Assembly (NCBI GenBank): GCA_900765095.1
Contig: CAAFRB010000047.1
Location: 1 to 21,178 of the forward strand
DNA from: Clostridia bacterium
GTDB taxonomy: Bacteria > Bacillota > Clostridia > TANB77 > UBA1234
DNA length: 21,178 nucleotides
Reading direction: 5' to 3'
Shown here: positions 13,765 through 21,112 of the stretch, piece by piece
Layout: each line of letters begins with the position of its first letter
How positions within the stretch are numbered: the first letter of the stretch is position 1
Made by a program: the position numbers and the translations under genes
The notes under the pieces: generated by a model
What the model saw: the letters and a program-made list of their open reading frames with translations, nothing else
Database searches by the model: none
Told to the model about the DNA's origin: nothing

Positions 13765-15915
13765 GTGTTTCAAATGTTAAAAAACAATTTTGATTCTTAT
13801 GAATCTACGCAAGAAAATATAGGGAAAAAGCCTAGGTTTGACATAAAAGAAAAGTTTACTTTTAGTGCTTTGGTTGGAAATTTAAAAAACATATTGGTGT
13901 TTGTGATTAGTGTTTTAGTTTCTACATGTAAAATGACTTCTGGTATAACACCATTTTCATTAGCAATGCTTGGAGCAATAAAAGCTATAAATGTTCCTCT
14001 TGCTATTCCGATTGTACTGATGTCGATAGCAATTAAATTATGCTTTGGAGGTACATATTTGCTAAAATTCTTGGTTTCCGCAGTATTATTTGTTGGAATT
14101 AAGTCTTTTATAAAGTTGGAAGATACGAAGATTGGAAATACATGTATTATCATGTTTTCTAGTATAATTGCAGAGATTGTTGGTCTATCACTTAATGGAT
14201 TATTGCTTTATGATTCTTTGTTAGCTATATATTCTACAATAGTTACAGGAATATTTTATTTAATATTTGCCGAAGGATTACCTGTAATGTATAGTTATGC
14301 TAAGCCTAAGATATACTCGGCAGAAAGTTTGATTTCTGCCGGAGTCTTGCTTGCGGTTATAGTTTGCGGATTTGGAGATATAGGCGTTTTAGGGATTACA
14401 GTTAGAGGTGTGATTAGCATATTAATAGTGATGCTTTTAGGTTGGAAGAGAGGTGCGGCAATCGGTGCAGCGACAGGACTTTCAGTATCATTAGTGCTAG
14501 GCCTTATGGGGGTTGGAACTGTTGCGACTGTTGCAACTTACGCTTTTTGTGGATTACTAACTGGTATACTTGCAAGATTTGGAAAAGTTGGTGCAGCAAT
14601 AGGCTTCATACTAGGAAATATTATACTTGCCTTTTATTCAAATGGCTCAACCGAAGTGATAATAGGAATAAAAGAAATCATTGTTGCTTCTGTTGCATTG
14701 TTTGTGATACCGAAAAGAATGCTTATAGTAATAGACGATTTATTTGATTACAACACAACTTTACCAGGTGAATGTCAAACAGGATTGATAGAAGAAAGTA
14801 CAATATATAAACTTGGCGCTGTTTCAGATGTGATAAGCGGAATGGCAGATAACGTTTCAAATTCCATAGATGAAAGTCAAGTTACAGATGAAATAGGAAG
14901 TTTCATAAAAACACTTAACGAAAATACATGTAAAAGATGTGAAAACCATGATATATGCTGGAAGAATAATTATCACAAGATGTATGAACTAACATTCAAC
15001 GCTATTGAAAAGTTGCAGTATAGAGGAGAAGTAAAACAAGAAGAAATAGAAGGTTCATGTTGCATACATAAAAAGCTTCTAGCAGAAGGATTAAACTTGT
15101 CTTATGAACTATATAAATTAAATAAAAATTGGCAAGAAAAAGTAAAAGAACAAAGAAATCAAATGTCGATACAACTTAAAGAAGTGTCTAAAGAACTAGA
15201 CAAAGTAAAATCAGCAATAAAAACATCGACAGCTACAGCAGAGAAAGAAGAAAGCAAGGGACCATATAAACTTGAACTAGGGATTGCAAAAACTAAGAAA
15301 AATGGTAGTGCAATATCTGGGGATAGTAGCACTATAATAAAACTAAAAGATGGAAAAATACTTATTGCATTAAGTGACGGAATGGGCTCTGGAGAAGAAG
15401 CAGCACGAAACAGTCAAAAAGTTGTATTAAACTTAGAAAAATTATTGAACTCTGGTTTTGAAGAAGAAAGGGCAGTGAAATTGATAAATTCATATCTTCT
15501 AGTAAGCAAGCAAGAAGACAACTTTGCAACAATAGATGCTATGATATTTGATCAACAGACTGGAAAGGCTAATTTTATAAAAATAGGTTCATGTCCAACA
15601 TTTATAGGTACAAAAGATGAAGCAACAGTAACAATTGAATCTAACAATTTGCCAGTTGGCATAGTTGGAGAAATAAATATAGAAACAAAGCAAAGAATAT
15701 TGAAAAAAGGCAACATAGTAGTAATGGTAACAGATGGAATAATAGATGCTCAAACGGAAAAAAAGGAAGATGCAATAAAAGAAGTGATTGCAGCAGTAAA
15801 AAACACAAGTGCACAAAGACTAGCAGATATCATACTACAAGAATCTGTAGACAGTAACTTTGGAATTACGAAGGATGATATGACAGTAATTGTAGCAAGA
15901 GTCAATGAAAAATAA
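13765..15915 (+). CDS. spoIIE: Stage II sporulation protein E (membrane PP2C phosphatase)
   Basis: 716 residues, somewhat shorter than the Bacillus protein. SpoIIE sits at the asymmetric septum and dephosphorylates SpoIIAA, releasing sigma-F in the forespore. Residues about 35-320 hold some ten hydrophobic segments. Residues about 390-450 carry the Cys-rich regulatory motif of clostridial SpoIIE (CKRCENHDICWKN and GSCCIHKK). The C-terminal PP2C domain begins near 500, with 'KNGSAISGDSSTIIKLKDGKILIALSDGMGSGEEA' (catalytic DGMGSG about 537-542), 'FATIDAMIFD' and the second metal aspartate in VTDGIIDAQ near 656. GTG 13765 is taken as start because AGAGGTG (13751-13757) is seven bases upstream; ATG 13774 is the alternative. 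No tilS/hpt/ftsH block follows. Confidence 0.96.
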   Translation: MFQMLKNNFDSYESTQENIGKKPRFDIKEKFTFSALVGNLKNILVFVISVLVSTCKMTSGITPFSLAMLGAIKAINVPLAIPIVLMSIAIKLCFGGTYLLKFLVSAVLFVGIKSFIKLEDTKIGNTCIIMFSSIIAEIVGLSLNGLLLYDSLLAIYSTIVTGIFYLIFAEGLPVMYSYAKPKIYSAESLISAGVLLAVIVCGFGDIGVLGITVRGVISILIVMLLGWKRGAAIGAATGLSVSLVLGLMGVGTVATVATYAFCGLLTGILARFGKVGAAIGFILGNIILAFYSNGSTEVIIGIKEIIVASVALFVIPKRMLIVIDDLFDYNTTLPGECQTGLIEESTIYKLGAVSDVISGMADNVSNSIDESQVTDEIGSFIKTLNENTCKRCENHDICWKNNYHKMYELTFNAIEKLQYRGEVKQEEIEGSCCIHKKLLAEGLNLSYELYKLNKNWQEKVKEQRNQMSIQLKEVSKELDKVKSAIKTSTATAEKEESKGPYKLELGIAKTKKNGSAISGDSSTIIKLKDGKILIALSDGMGSGEEAARNSQKVVLNLEKLLNSGFEEERAVKLINSYLLVSKQEDNFATIDAMIFDQQTGKANFIKIGSCPTFIGTKDEATVTIESNNLPVGIVGEINIETKQRILKKGNIVVMVTDGIIDAQTEKKEDAIKEVIAAVKNTSAQRLADIILQESVDSNFGITKDDMTVIVARVNEK

Positions 15916-15972
15916 AAAGCTGAATGGAGTGAACGGCTTTCACGGAAAATTTGTTTTTTTATGCAATTATTA

Positions 15973-16002
15973 TTGACAAATTGGTGAAATGTGTGCTAAC
16001 AT
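15973..16002 (+). promoter_or_regulatory. Promoter of tRNA-Arg
   Basis: A consensus TTGACA (15973-15978), an 18-bp spacer and TAACAT (15997-16002), with an extended -10 TGC at 15994-15996. It lies 20 bases before the mature tRNA 5' end. Confidence 0.75.
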
Positions 16003-16022
16003 ACTAAGTGTTGTGAGCACCT

Positions 16023-16099
<77 letters not shown>

Positions 16100-16103
16100 A
16101 CGG

Positions 16104-16135
16104 CACTGCATTAAAACATGCAGTGTCTTTTTTTT
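16104..16135 (+). terminator. Rho-independent terminator of tRNA-Arg
   Basis: CACTGCAT (16104-16111) pairs with ATGCAGTG (16118-16125) across a 6-nt loop, followed by TC and eight T. Confidence 0.9.
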
Positions 16136-16251
16136 GTGCAGAAACTTAAACGATTCGAACCCGATATAAAAAATCATAAATTGAAAAATTCATTTTTGTA
16201 TGGAAATCTTTTGAAACTTGTTGTATCCTATAAGTAATAGGGGGAGATATC

Positions 16252-16704
16252 GTGAGTAGTGTATTGAGTGATGCGTATACAGAAGTGGGTTGTGTGCTAG
16301 ATGTTTTGGATCCAAAATATAAAGAAAAGATACCAAAGCAAGTTTTAGATGCAATTTATAATAATAAGAATAATAATCACAAATTCTATATAGATGCAGG
16401 TATGAACATCGATGATATTCAAATTAGTAGACAAGCTCTAATAATCATAAGCATTTTGAATTTGAAATATTGGGAAGAAGATGTTGAAAAACAAAAAAAA
16501 TTAAAAGATTGTTACTATAAAAATGGAGAATCTTCTAGGAAAAGTGCTAAAGAGCTTGCAAAGACTGGCTTTATAGAAGGAACATCACAAGTCGATGCAA
16601 GTGAAAAGGCGGAAGAATTGAGCATAGAAGTAAAAGGAAAAAAATCTATATGGGATAATATTAAAAATGCTATAAATAACATGTTTAATAAACTAAGGAG
16701 GTGA
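16252..16704 (+). CDS. Unrecognised 150-residue protein, partner of the HipA-like kinase
   Basis: A hypothetical soluble protein. The N-terminal part (about 1-90) looks folded and helical, with 'EVGCVLDVLDPKYKEKIPKQVLDAIYNN' and 'ISRQALIIISILNLKYWEE'. I have an impression of similar short proteins with an IPxxxxxxI block in other Clostridia but cannot name a family. The C-terminal half is charged and Lys/Ser-rich and looks disordered, ending in a basic helix. No helix-turn-helix or membrane segment is seen, so it is not an obvious HipB-type repressor. GTG 16252 has AGGGGGAG just upstream. Its stop lies inside the ribosome site of the kinase gene, seven bases before the next ATG, so the two are translationally coupled. 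Confidence 0.6.
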   Translation: MSSVLSDAYTEVGCVLDVLDPKYKEKIPKQVLDAIYNNKNNNHKFYIDAGMNIDDIQISRQALIIISILNLKYWEEDVEKQKKLKDCYYKNGESSRKSAKELAKTGFIEGTSQVDASEKAEELSIEVKGKKSIWDNIKNAINNMFNKLRR

Positions 16705-16711
16705 TAAATCG

Positions 16712-17992
16712 ATGGATAACTTTATTAAGAGTAAGTATACTTTAGATGATTTGGAACAGTTTAGAGATAAGGACGGTTTTATAGATTTGACGAAAACTGA
16801 CATAAAAATTACTCAAGAATCTAGAGAAAAACGTGGAACGGCAGAAAGGATGAAGAACTGGGTAGACCTTGCTGGCAAGAAGGTTTTGATAAGGGGACAG
16901 CCAGAAGATATAGAAAATTATTCGATGTATGCTGAGTTGATAATTGAAGAAATTGCAAAGGAATTGGGGATAGAAAATGCACATTATGATTTAATAAAAA
17001 CTAAAGATAATAATGGGAAAGAAATTACTGGAGTTTTGTCAGTAGCTATTATGGATATGGACAAGGAAGAACTAATTTCTTTACACGATTTAGTAGGTGA
17101 CGAAGAAAACACTCTACAAAAAGAAATTACCGAAATTGATGAATTAGACGATATGTGTGTAACAAATTATGATTTTACAATAGAAAAACTTGAAAAAAGA
17201 TTGACTAAAGGTGGTTATTCAGAAGAAGAAATAAGAAAATTAATGCTTGACTATAAGAAAAGATTAATATTTTACCTATCAGTACTAGATGCGGATAAAC
17301 ATCCAGAAAATATCTCATTTATTAAAAGTATAAAAGGAAATGATAAAATAAGAATAAGTCCAAATTACGATAGTGAATTTTCGTTACTGTTGGGATTAGA
17401 TCAAGGATACTGTAAATATATTTCTGAAAATATGTTTGAAGTGGAAAAGGAAACCGACAATGATGAGTTTCGAATAGGAATTATAGTTCCAGAAGAAGAG
17501 GGCGGTTGGAACAACATTTGGAAGGATACATTAGAAAAGTTGATTGAAGATGACGAGTTATATGACTACTACAATGACAATATGCGTGGAAAAATTGATA
17601 TGAAAGTGATTTTCGAAAGAGTTGAAAAAAGAATTCATGCACCAATACCTAATGTGGCTAAAATAGTTGCCAAAAGGGCGTATAAGTCTAGAAATATGAT
17701 AATAGAAAAAATTATGGATGGTGAGATAACACCTGGTTCTGCTTTATCAGAAGAATATGATTTGAAAAGTGAAATAAAATATATGAGTGTAGATGAAAAG
17801 GCAAACGATAAAACAGAGTCATTAATAAAAATGCTATCAGGGTTTATTGAAAAGGGAAAAAAGACAGGAATAACAACGGAAGAACAATTAAAAATAGGCA
17901 AGATTATGCAAGAAGACATCGAGCAGAGTAGGAAAAAAGAAAATAGTATAAGTAATGAAGAAAAAGCTATAGATGATATTGAAATGGATTAA
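16712..17992 (+). CDS. HipA-like Ser/Thr kinase domain protein
   Basis: 426 residues. The kinase core resembles HipA/HipT. 'GKKVLIRGQPED' (about 55-66) stands where the ATP-binding strand and P-loop are. 'YSMYAELIIEEIAKELGIENAHYDL' (70-94) resembles the helix carrying the conserved acidic residue. 'DADKHPENISFI' holds the catalytic DxHxxN (D195, H197, N200), and 'ISPNYDSEF' holds the metal-binding Asp220. HipA phosphorylates glutamyl-tRNA synthetase and HipT tryptophanyl-tRNA synthetase; the target here is unknown. Only about 50 residues precede the core, so the usual N-terminal HipA subdomain 1 appears to be missing. The C-terminal 80 residues are a charged extension. The ribosome site AAGGAGGTGAT (16695-16705) is an unusually complete match, six bases before ATG. 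The family call rests on motifs only. Confidence 0.6.
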   Translation: MDNFIKSKYTLDDLEQFRDKDGFIDLTKTDIKITQESREKRGTAERMKNWVDLAGKKVLIRGQPEDIENYSMYAELIIEEIAKELGIENAHYDLIKTKDNNGKEITGVLSVAIMDMDKEELISLHDLVGDEENTLQKEITEIDELDDMCVTNYDFTIEKLEKRLTKGGYSEEEIRKLMLDYKKRLIFYLSVLDADKHPENISFIKSIKGNDKIRISPNYDSEFSLLLGLDQGYCKYISENMFEVEKETDNDEFRIGIIVPEEEGGWNNIWKDTLEKLIEDDELYDYYNDNMRGKIDMKVIFERVEKRIHAPIPNVAKIVAKRAYKSRNMIIEKIMDGEITPGSALSEEYDLKSEIKYMSVDEKANDKTESLIKMLSGFIEKGKKTGITTEEQLKIGKIMQEDIEQSRKKENSISNEEKAIDDIEMD

Positions 17993-18014
17993 TAGCAGAT
18001 TTTTAAAAATTATG

Positions 18015-18043
18015 TTGAAAAGATTAACATAATATGCTATAAT
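18015..18043 (+). promoter_or_regulatory. Sigma-A promoter of the 87-residue gene
   Basis: TTGAAA (18015-18020), a 17-bp spacer and a consensus TATAAT (18038-18043), with an extended -10 TGC at 18035-18037. It lets the small gene be made independently of the kinase upstream. Confidence 0.75.
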
Positions 18044-18088
18044 ACAACATGTTTGAAAAGAATATTTTGAGAGAAAGGATGAATGCTG

Positions 18089-18352
18089 ATGAAAAAGTAT
18101 ACAATCTTTTACAATGACATTAAGATTGGTTTACTGGAAATTAACGAAAACAATCAGTACAAGTACACACCTGACAGAGATGGTGTTGAGAAAGTAAAGG
18201 ACAGTATTTCTATTTTCTATGAAATGATGGTTGAATCCGACTGGGGGAAGCCAATACCTTTTTTTGAAAACAGGCTAAAGGATGCCGAGAGATTTTCGCA
18301 AGAAGACGAAATTGCAAATCAAACAGATCCTTTCAGAATGGTTAAGATTTAA
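18089..18352 (+). CDS. 87-residue protein resembling HipA N-terminal subdomain 1 (HipS-like)
   Basis: It is small and soluble. The opening 'MKKYTIFYNDIKIGLLEINE' and 'YKYTPD' have the strand-turn-strand pattern of the HipA N-terminal subdomain (KxxVYxNGxxVGxL...FxYxPE). 'GKPIPFFENRL' near residue 52 recalls the PLxxxPFFENLLP stretch of that subdomain. This is the portion absent from the HipA-like kinase encoded 96 bases upstream. In the HipBST system a free protein of this kind, HipS, acts as antitoxin. The similarity is only to pattern level and could be coincidental; the protein may instead be a stand-alone hypothetical. ATG 18089 is preferred, with AAAGGA nine bases upstream; ATG 18083 is only three bases from it. 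It has its own strong promoter and terminator. Confidence 0.5.
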   Translation: MKKYTIFYNDIKIGLLEINENNQYKYTPDRDGVEKVKDSISIFYEMMVESDWGKPIPFFENRLKDAERFSQEDEIANQTDPFRMVKI

Positions 18353-18368
18353 TCACTGTATAATAAAT

Positions 18369-18410
18369 AAGAGAGCTGAGAAACAATGTTTTTCGGCTCT
18401 CTTGCTTTAT
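18369..18410 (+). terminator. Terminator after the 87-residue gene
   Basis: A 16-bp stem: AAGAGAGC (18369-18376) with GCTCTCTT (18396-18403), continued inward by TGAGAAAC/GTTTTTCG including G-U pairs, with a 3-nt loop. The following GCTTTATTAT is a weak T tract. Confidence 0.75.
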
Positions 18411-18436
18411 TATACACGAAAGATTAAAATTAAAGT

Positions 18437-18506
18437 TTTTTATACAATGGGAAAGAAAATCAACTCATAAGGAATTGCAAGTTTGTTATTTCCTATTGTA
18501 TAAAAA
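18437..18506 (+). repeat. R1 palindromic repeat, copy E
   Basis: The left arm TTTTTATACAATGGGAAAG (18437-18455) has one substitution from copy A, and the right arm ends at 18506. The flank AAATTAAAG before the left arm matches copy A. Just upstream, TACACGAAAGATTAAAAT (18412-18429) differs at two of 18 positions from the start of R2 copy b, suggesting an R2 remnant joined to R1. Confidence 0.8.
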
Positions 18507-18523
18507 ATATTTCTAATCAACTA

Positions 18524-18561
18524 TTCGACACAAAATCTTATTATTTTGCATATTTTATAAT
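18524..18561 (+). promoter_or_regulatory. Possible Spo0A box and -10 upstream of cotJ
   Basis: TTCGACA (18524-18530) equals the core of the Bacillus Spo0A box, and TATAAT occurs at 18556-18561. A GCATATT/CATAAAAA pair (18548-18554 and 18566-18573) resembles sigma-E elements but the 11-bp spacing is too short. Which factor transcribes cotJ cannot be settled by eye. Confidence 0.25.
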
Positions 18562-18587
18562 ATATCATAAAAATTAGGAGGTATTTT

Positions 18588-18866
18588 ATGTATATGCGAA
18601 ATAGTAGAGCAAACAGCAGACGCAGATGCTGTAATTGCTGTCCAAAAAATTGTAGAGAACTACCAGAAATGCCAGTTAATCCAATGCTTGCAAATGCGTA
18701 TGTTCCATATCAATATATTGATGAAACCTTTTGTCCACTTGACTCTTTAGAGAATGGTACAACATTTCCTGAACTTGTTAGTCCATACACGAAAAATCAA
18801 TCTCAATGCATGATTCAATATTTAATGCAAACAGAAACTTGTGAGGAGGCTGATCGTAATGAATGA
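18588..18866 (+). CDS. cotJA: Spore coat-associated protein CotJA
   Basis: 92 residues. The family core is visible in 'PVNPMLANAYVPYQYIDETFCPLDSLENGTTFPELVSPY', the short CotJA motif. It is preceded by an Arg/Cys-rich N-terminal extension (RRRCCNCCPKNC) that could form disulphide or metal cross-links. CotJA is needed for CotJC deposition in the coat in Bacillus. TAGGAGG (18575-18581) is six bases before ATG. It is the first gene of cotJABC, and its stop overlaps the cotJB start (ATGAATGA). Confidence 0.93.
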   Translation: MYMRNSRANSRRRCCNCCPKNCRELPEMPVNPMLANAYVPYQYIDETFCPLDSLENGTTFPELVSPYTKNQSQCMIQYLMQTETCEEADRNE

Positions 18867-19110
18867 ACAAGAATGTAAATTAAAGGACTTAATGGCACTT
18901 GATTTTAAATTGTATGATTTACAATTATATTTGAATACACATCCTTTTGATAAAGAAGCTTTAGCTTTATATCAAGATGTAGCAGATGAAGCGGAGGTTG
19001 CGAGGGCTGAATACGAAGAAATGTACGGCCCACTTAAGGCAGTAAATGCCGCAACAGATTGCGAATGGTTGTGGATTAAAAATCCATGGCCTTGGGAAAG
19101 GATGGTGTAA
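18859..19110 (+). CDS. cotJB: Spore coat protein CotJB
   Basis: 83 residues with the CotJB pattern: 'LMALDFKLYDLQLYLNTHPFDKEALALYQDV', 'YEEMYGPL' and the Trp-rich end 'WLWIKNPWPWERM'. ATG 18859 is chosen because GAGGAGG (18843-18849) lies nine bases upstream inside cotJA. An in-frame GTG at 18841 lacks a site. It overlaps cotJA by eight bases, which implies coupled translation and roughly equal amounts of the two small coat proteins. Confidence 0.93.
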   Translation: MNEQECKLKDLMALDFKLYDLQLYLNTHPFDKEALALYQDVADEAEVARAEYEEMYGPLKAVNAATDCEWLWIKNPWPWERMV

Positions 19111-19113
19111 AAT

Positions 19114-19881
19114 ATGTGGGGTTATGATAAAAAATTACAATATCCAGTTAATATAAAGAATCCAAATCCACAAATGGCAAAGTTTATAATAAGTCAATAT
19201 GGTGGACCTGATGGAGAATTAGGAGCTTCACTTAGATATTTGAGTCAAAGATTTAGTATGCCTACAGAGATAACCAAAGCAACTTTGAATGATATAGGAA
19301 CTGAAGAACTAGGCCACTTAGAAATGGTAGGAACGTTAGTTAGTCAACTAACTAAAGGAGTTTGCCCAGAAGTTTTAAAAAGAGAAGGATTAGGAGAATA
19401 CTATACAGATCATGGTATCTCGGTATATCCTCAAAGTGCAGCTGGAGTACCATTTAGCGCCTCTGTTTTAGCTGCGAAGGGAGATCCTGTAACAGACCTA
19501 TATGAAGATATGGCTGCAGAGCAAAAAGCAAGAAGCACGTATGAGTATTTAATTGACCTATCTGACGATCCTGATGTAACAAATGTTTTAAAATTCTTAA
19601 GAGAAAGAGAAATAGTCCATTTTCAAAGATTTGGTGAAGCTCTAAGAACTGTTCAAGAAAAGCTTGCACAAAAGAAATTTTACATGAATGGAATGGAGAT
19701 GAATAATGTGTTAGGCGCAAATAATAACAATAATAATTCCCGTGGTGCTCAAAATACTATGAGTGCTAACAATTCTTGTAGATGCAACAATAATGCTAAT
19801 ATGGGAACGAACAATTCGAATACGTGCCCAAAGGCTTGTGATAATGATAAGAATAACAACTGCGGATGTGGAAATAGATAA
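19114..19881 (+). CDS. cotJC: Spore coat protein CotJC, manganese-catalase family, with Asn/Cys-rich tail
   Basis: 255 residues. Residues 1 to about 195 form the CotJC / Mn-catalase four-helix bundle. The dinuclear Mn ligands expected from Mn catalases are in place: Glu35 (GELGASLRY), Glu65 and His68 (TEELGHLE), Glu136 (AAEQKARSTYE) and His169 (REIVHFQ). This suggests an active site able to destroy hydrogen peroxide at the spore surface. From about 201 to the end comes an Asn-rich tail with six cysteines (runs of Asn, CRCNNNANM, CPKACDN, CGCGNR). It is a low-complexity extension not part of the catalase fold and likely to serve in cross-linking or coat packing. It is the last gene of cotJABC, three bases after cotJB, with terminator at 19925. 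Confidence 0.93.
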   Translation: MWGYDKKLQYPVNIKNPNPQMAKFIISQYGGPDGELGASLRYLSQRFSMPTEITKATLNDIGTEELGHLEMVGTLVSQLTKGVCPEVLKREGLGEYYTDHGISVYPQSAAGVPFSASVLAAKGDPVTDLYEDMAAEQKARSTYEYLIDLSDDPDVTNVLKFLREREIVHFQRFGEALRTVQEKLAQKKFYMNGMEMNNVLGANNNNNNSRGAQNTMSANNSCRCNNNANMGTNNSNTCPKACDNDKNNNCGCGNR

Positions 19882-19924
19882 AGCTTTTGGAATATTGTAA
19901 GTAAATAAGATAGATATGTTTATT

Positions 19925-19961
19925 AAGGGTGTAAAGATTAGTAGTCTTTATATCCTTTTTT
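19925..19961 (+). terminator. Terminator of the cotJABC operon
   Basis: AAGGGTGTAAAGA (19925-19937) and TCTTTATATCCTT (19945-19957) give a 13-bp stem with two G-U pairs and a 7-nt loop, followed by a T tract to 19961. Confidence 0.85.
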
Positions 19962-19997
19962 ATGTGAGAGATTTTCTTCCTTTCATTCTTTCTTGTA
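19959..19997 (+). repeat. R2 repeat, internally deleted copy c
   Basis: GAGAGATTTTCTTCCTTTC matches the 5' end of R2 and ATTCTTTCTTGT resembles its 3' end (TTTCATCTTTCTTGT). The central segment, with CGAAAACTCTCGAGG, is missing. It overlaps the T tract of the cotJ terminator. Confidence 0.55.
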
Positions 19998-20044
19998 TAA
20001 TGTTAATTAAATTTCATGCTTTTATTTCCTTCTAAAATATGTTA

Positions 20045-20073
20045 TTGAAATGAAAGTGCGAAAAATGTATAAT
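20045..20073 (+). promoter_or_regulatory. Sigma-A promoter of the 20114 membrane-protein gene
   Basis: TTGAAA (20045-20050), a 17-bp spacer and a consensus TATAAT (20068-20073), preceded by TG. Confidence 0.7.
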
Positions 20074-20113
20074 TAACATGGATATTAAAAGGTAGAGGGG
20101 AGCGATATTCAAA

Positions 20114-21082
20114 GTGCAAATAATTATATTAATATTTTTTATTTTGTATGGAGTTTTTTATATTAAAAGGAAGAAAGGTGAACCTGTTTGGTGTGGAGAA
20201 AAAAATGTGAAAAGAGATACTATACTTACATTTTTAGCGTTTTATATTCCATCTGTAATAATGTGGTTTTTTCAAACTAAGAGTAAGTATGATACCAGTA
20301 AAATTTCAGATATTATTCTGATATTAGGCTTGCCTTTTATTTTGTCGCTATGTTCAACTTTATTTATGTATATGCTTATGATAGGAAGTAGTCCAGAGAA
20401 AGATAATAAAATGAATGAACTGAAAAAAGATGGTAAGATACTAAGTAGAGTGAATATATCAAAAAAATGTAGGACTGGTTCTTGGATATTTGTAGCAATT
20501 GTGATTATATTAACAATGTCATCCTTTTTTTTTGAAATTACTTCTGTTTTAGAGATGATAATATTTTTACTATTATTGTTGGAAACAATAATTTGCTCTG
20601 AATTAGTCTATTGGCAACTTGTTTTTTTATTTATGCCACTTGTTTTAAGTAGAGTTATAGATGGAATTCTTATCAAAGATTTGAACTGTGAAATGATAGA
20701 AAGAAAAACATATAAATTATATTCAAGAAATGAAAAAGATATTATTCTTACTCCGATTAAGTATGATTTTATTAATAATGGAGGAAAATATATAAAATAC
20801 TGTCCATATAGATCAATAGATTTAAAAATTGTTATAAAAGATATAGATTATGAAGAAATTGACATGTTCAAAATACAAAATTACATAGACTCTCTAGCCG
20901 AAGAATATGTATCAAAGCCTAGTATTAATATCACGAAAAATCAAAATGATGTGGAATTGACTTGTGATTATACTTTGCAGAAAAACAGCATATATTCAGT
21001 GTTTAATGCGATAGATGAATTTCTTGTTATTTATGAAATGTTAAATAAAATAGTAGATGAAATAGTATATATGGCGTATTGA
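20114..21082 (+). CDS. Unrecognised integral membrane protein
   Basis: 322 residues, not assigned to a family. About six hydrophobic segments occupy residues 1-190: one at the N-terminus (1-17), one near 35-52, one near 64-90, one near 122-142, and two near 145-188 ('LEMIIFLLLLLETIICSELVYWQLVFLFMPLVLSRVI'). The last 130 residues are hydrophilic, with mixed strands and helices, and are likely to be a cytosolic domain. GTG 20114 is the start that fits; a GAGGGGAG purine tract lies about 12 bases upstream, which is long spacing, so the start is uncertain. A MazG-like gene follows 30 bases after the stop and may share the transcript. Confidence 0.6.
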   Translation: MQIIILIFFILYGVFYIKRKKGEPVWCGEKNVKRDTILTFLAFYIPSVIMWFFQTKSKYDTSKISDIILILGLPFILSLCSTLFMYMLMIGSSPEKDNKMNELKKDGKILSRVNISKKCRTGSWIFVAIVIILTMSSFFFEITSVLEMIIFLLLLLETIICSELVYWQLVFLFMPLVLSRVIDGILIKDLNCEMIERKTYKLYSRNEKDIILTPIKYDFINNGGKYIKYCPYRSIDLKIVIKDIDYEEIDMFKIQNYIDSLAEEYVSKPSINITKNQNDVELTCDYTLQKNSIYSVFNAIDEFLVIYEMLNKIVDEIVYMAY

Positions 21083-21112
21083 AGAATTGAAAATTATTAA
21101 GGAGGAATTTTT

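Noticed and set aside
15916..15972. Hairpin terminator for spoIIE
   Set aside because: Only a 5-bp stem (GTGAA/TTCAC) is visible and the T run is about 15 bases further on, too weak to call.
18282..18470. 62-codon frame overlapping the 87-residue gene and its terminator
   Set aside because: It runs through a strong terminator hairpin and into R1 copy E, without a ribosome site.
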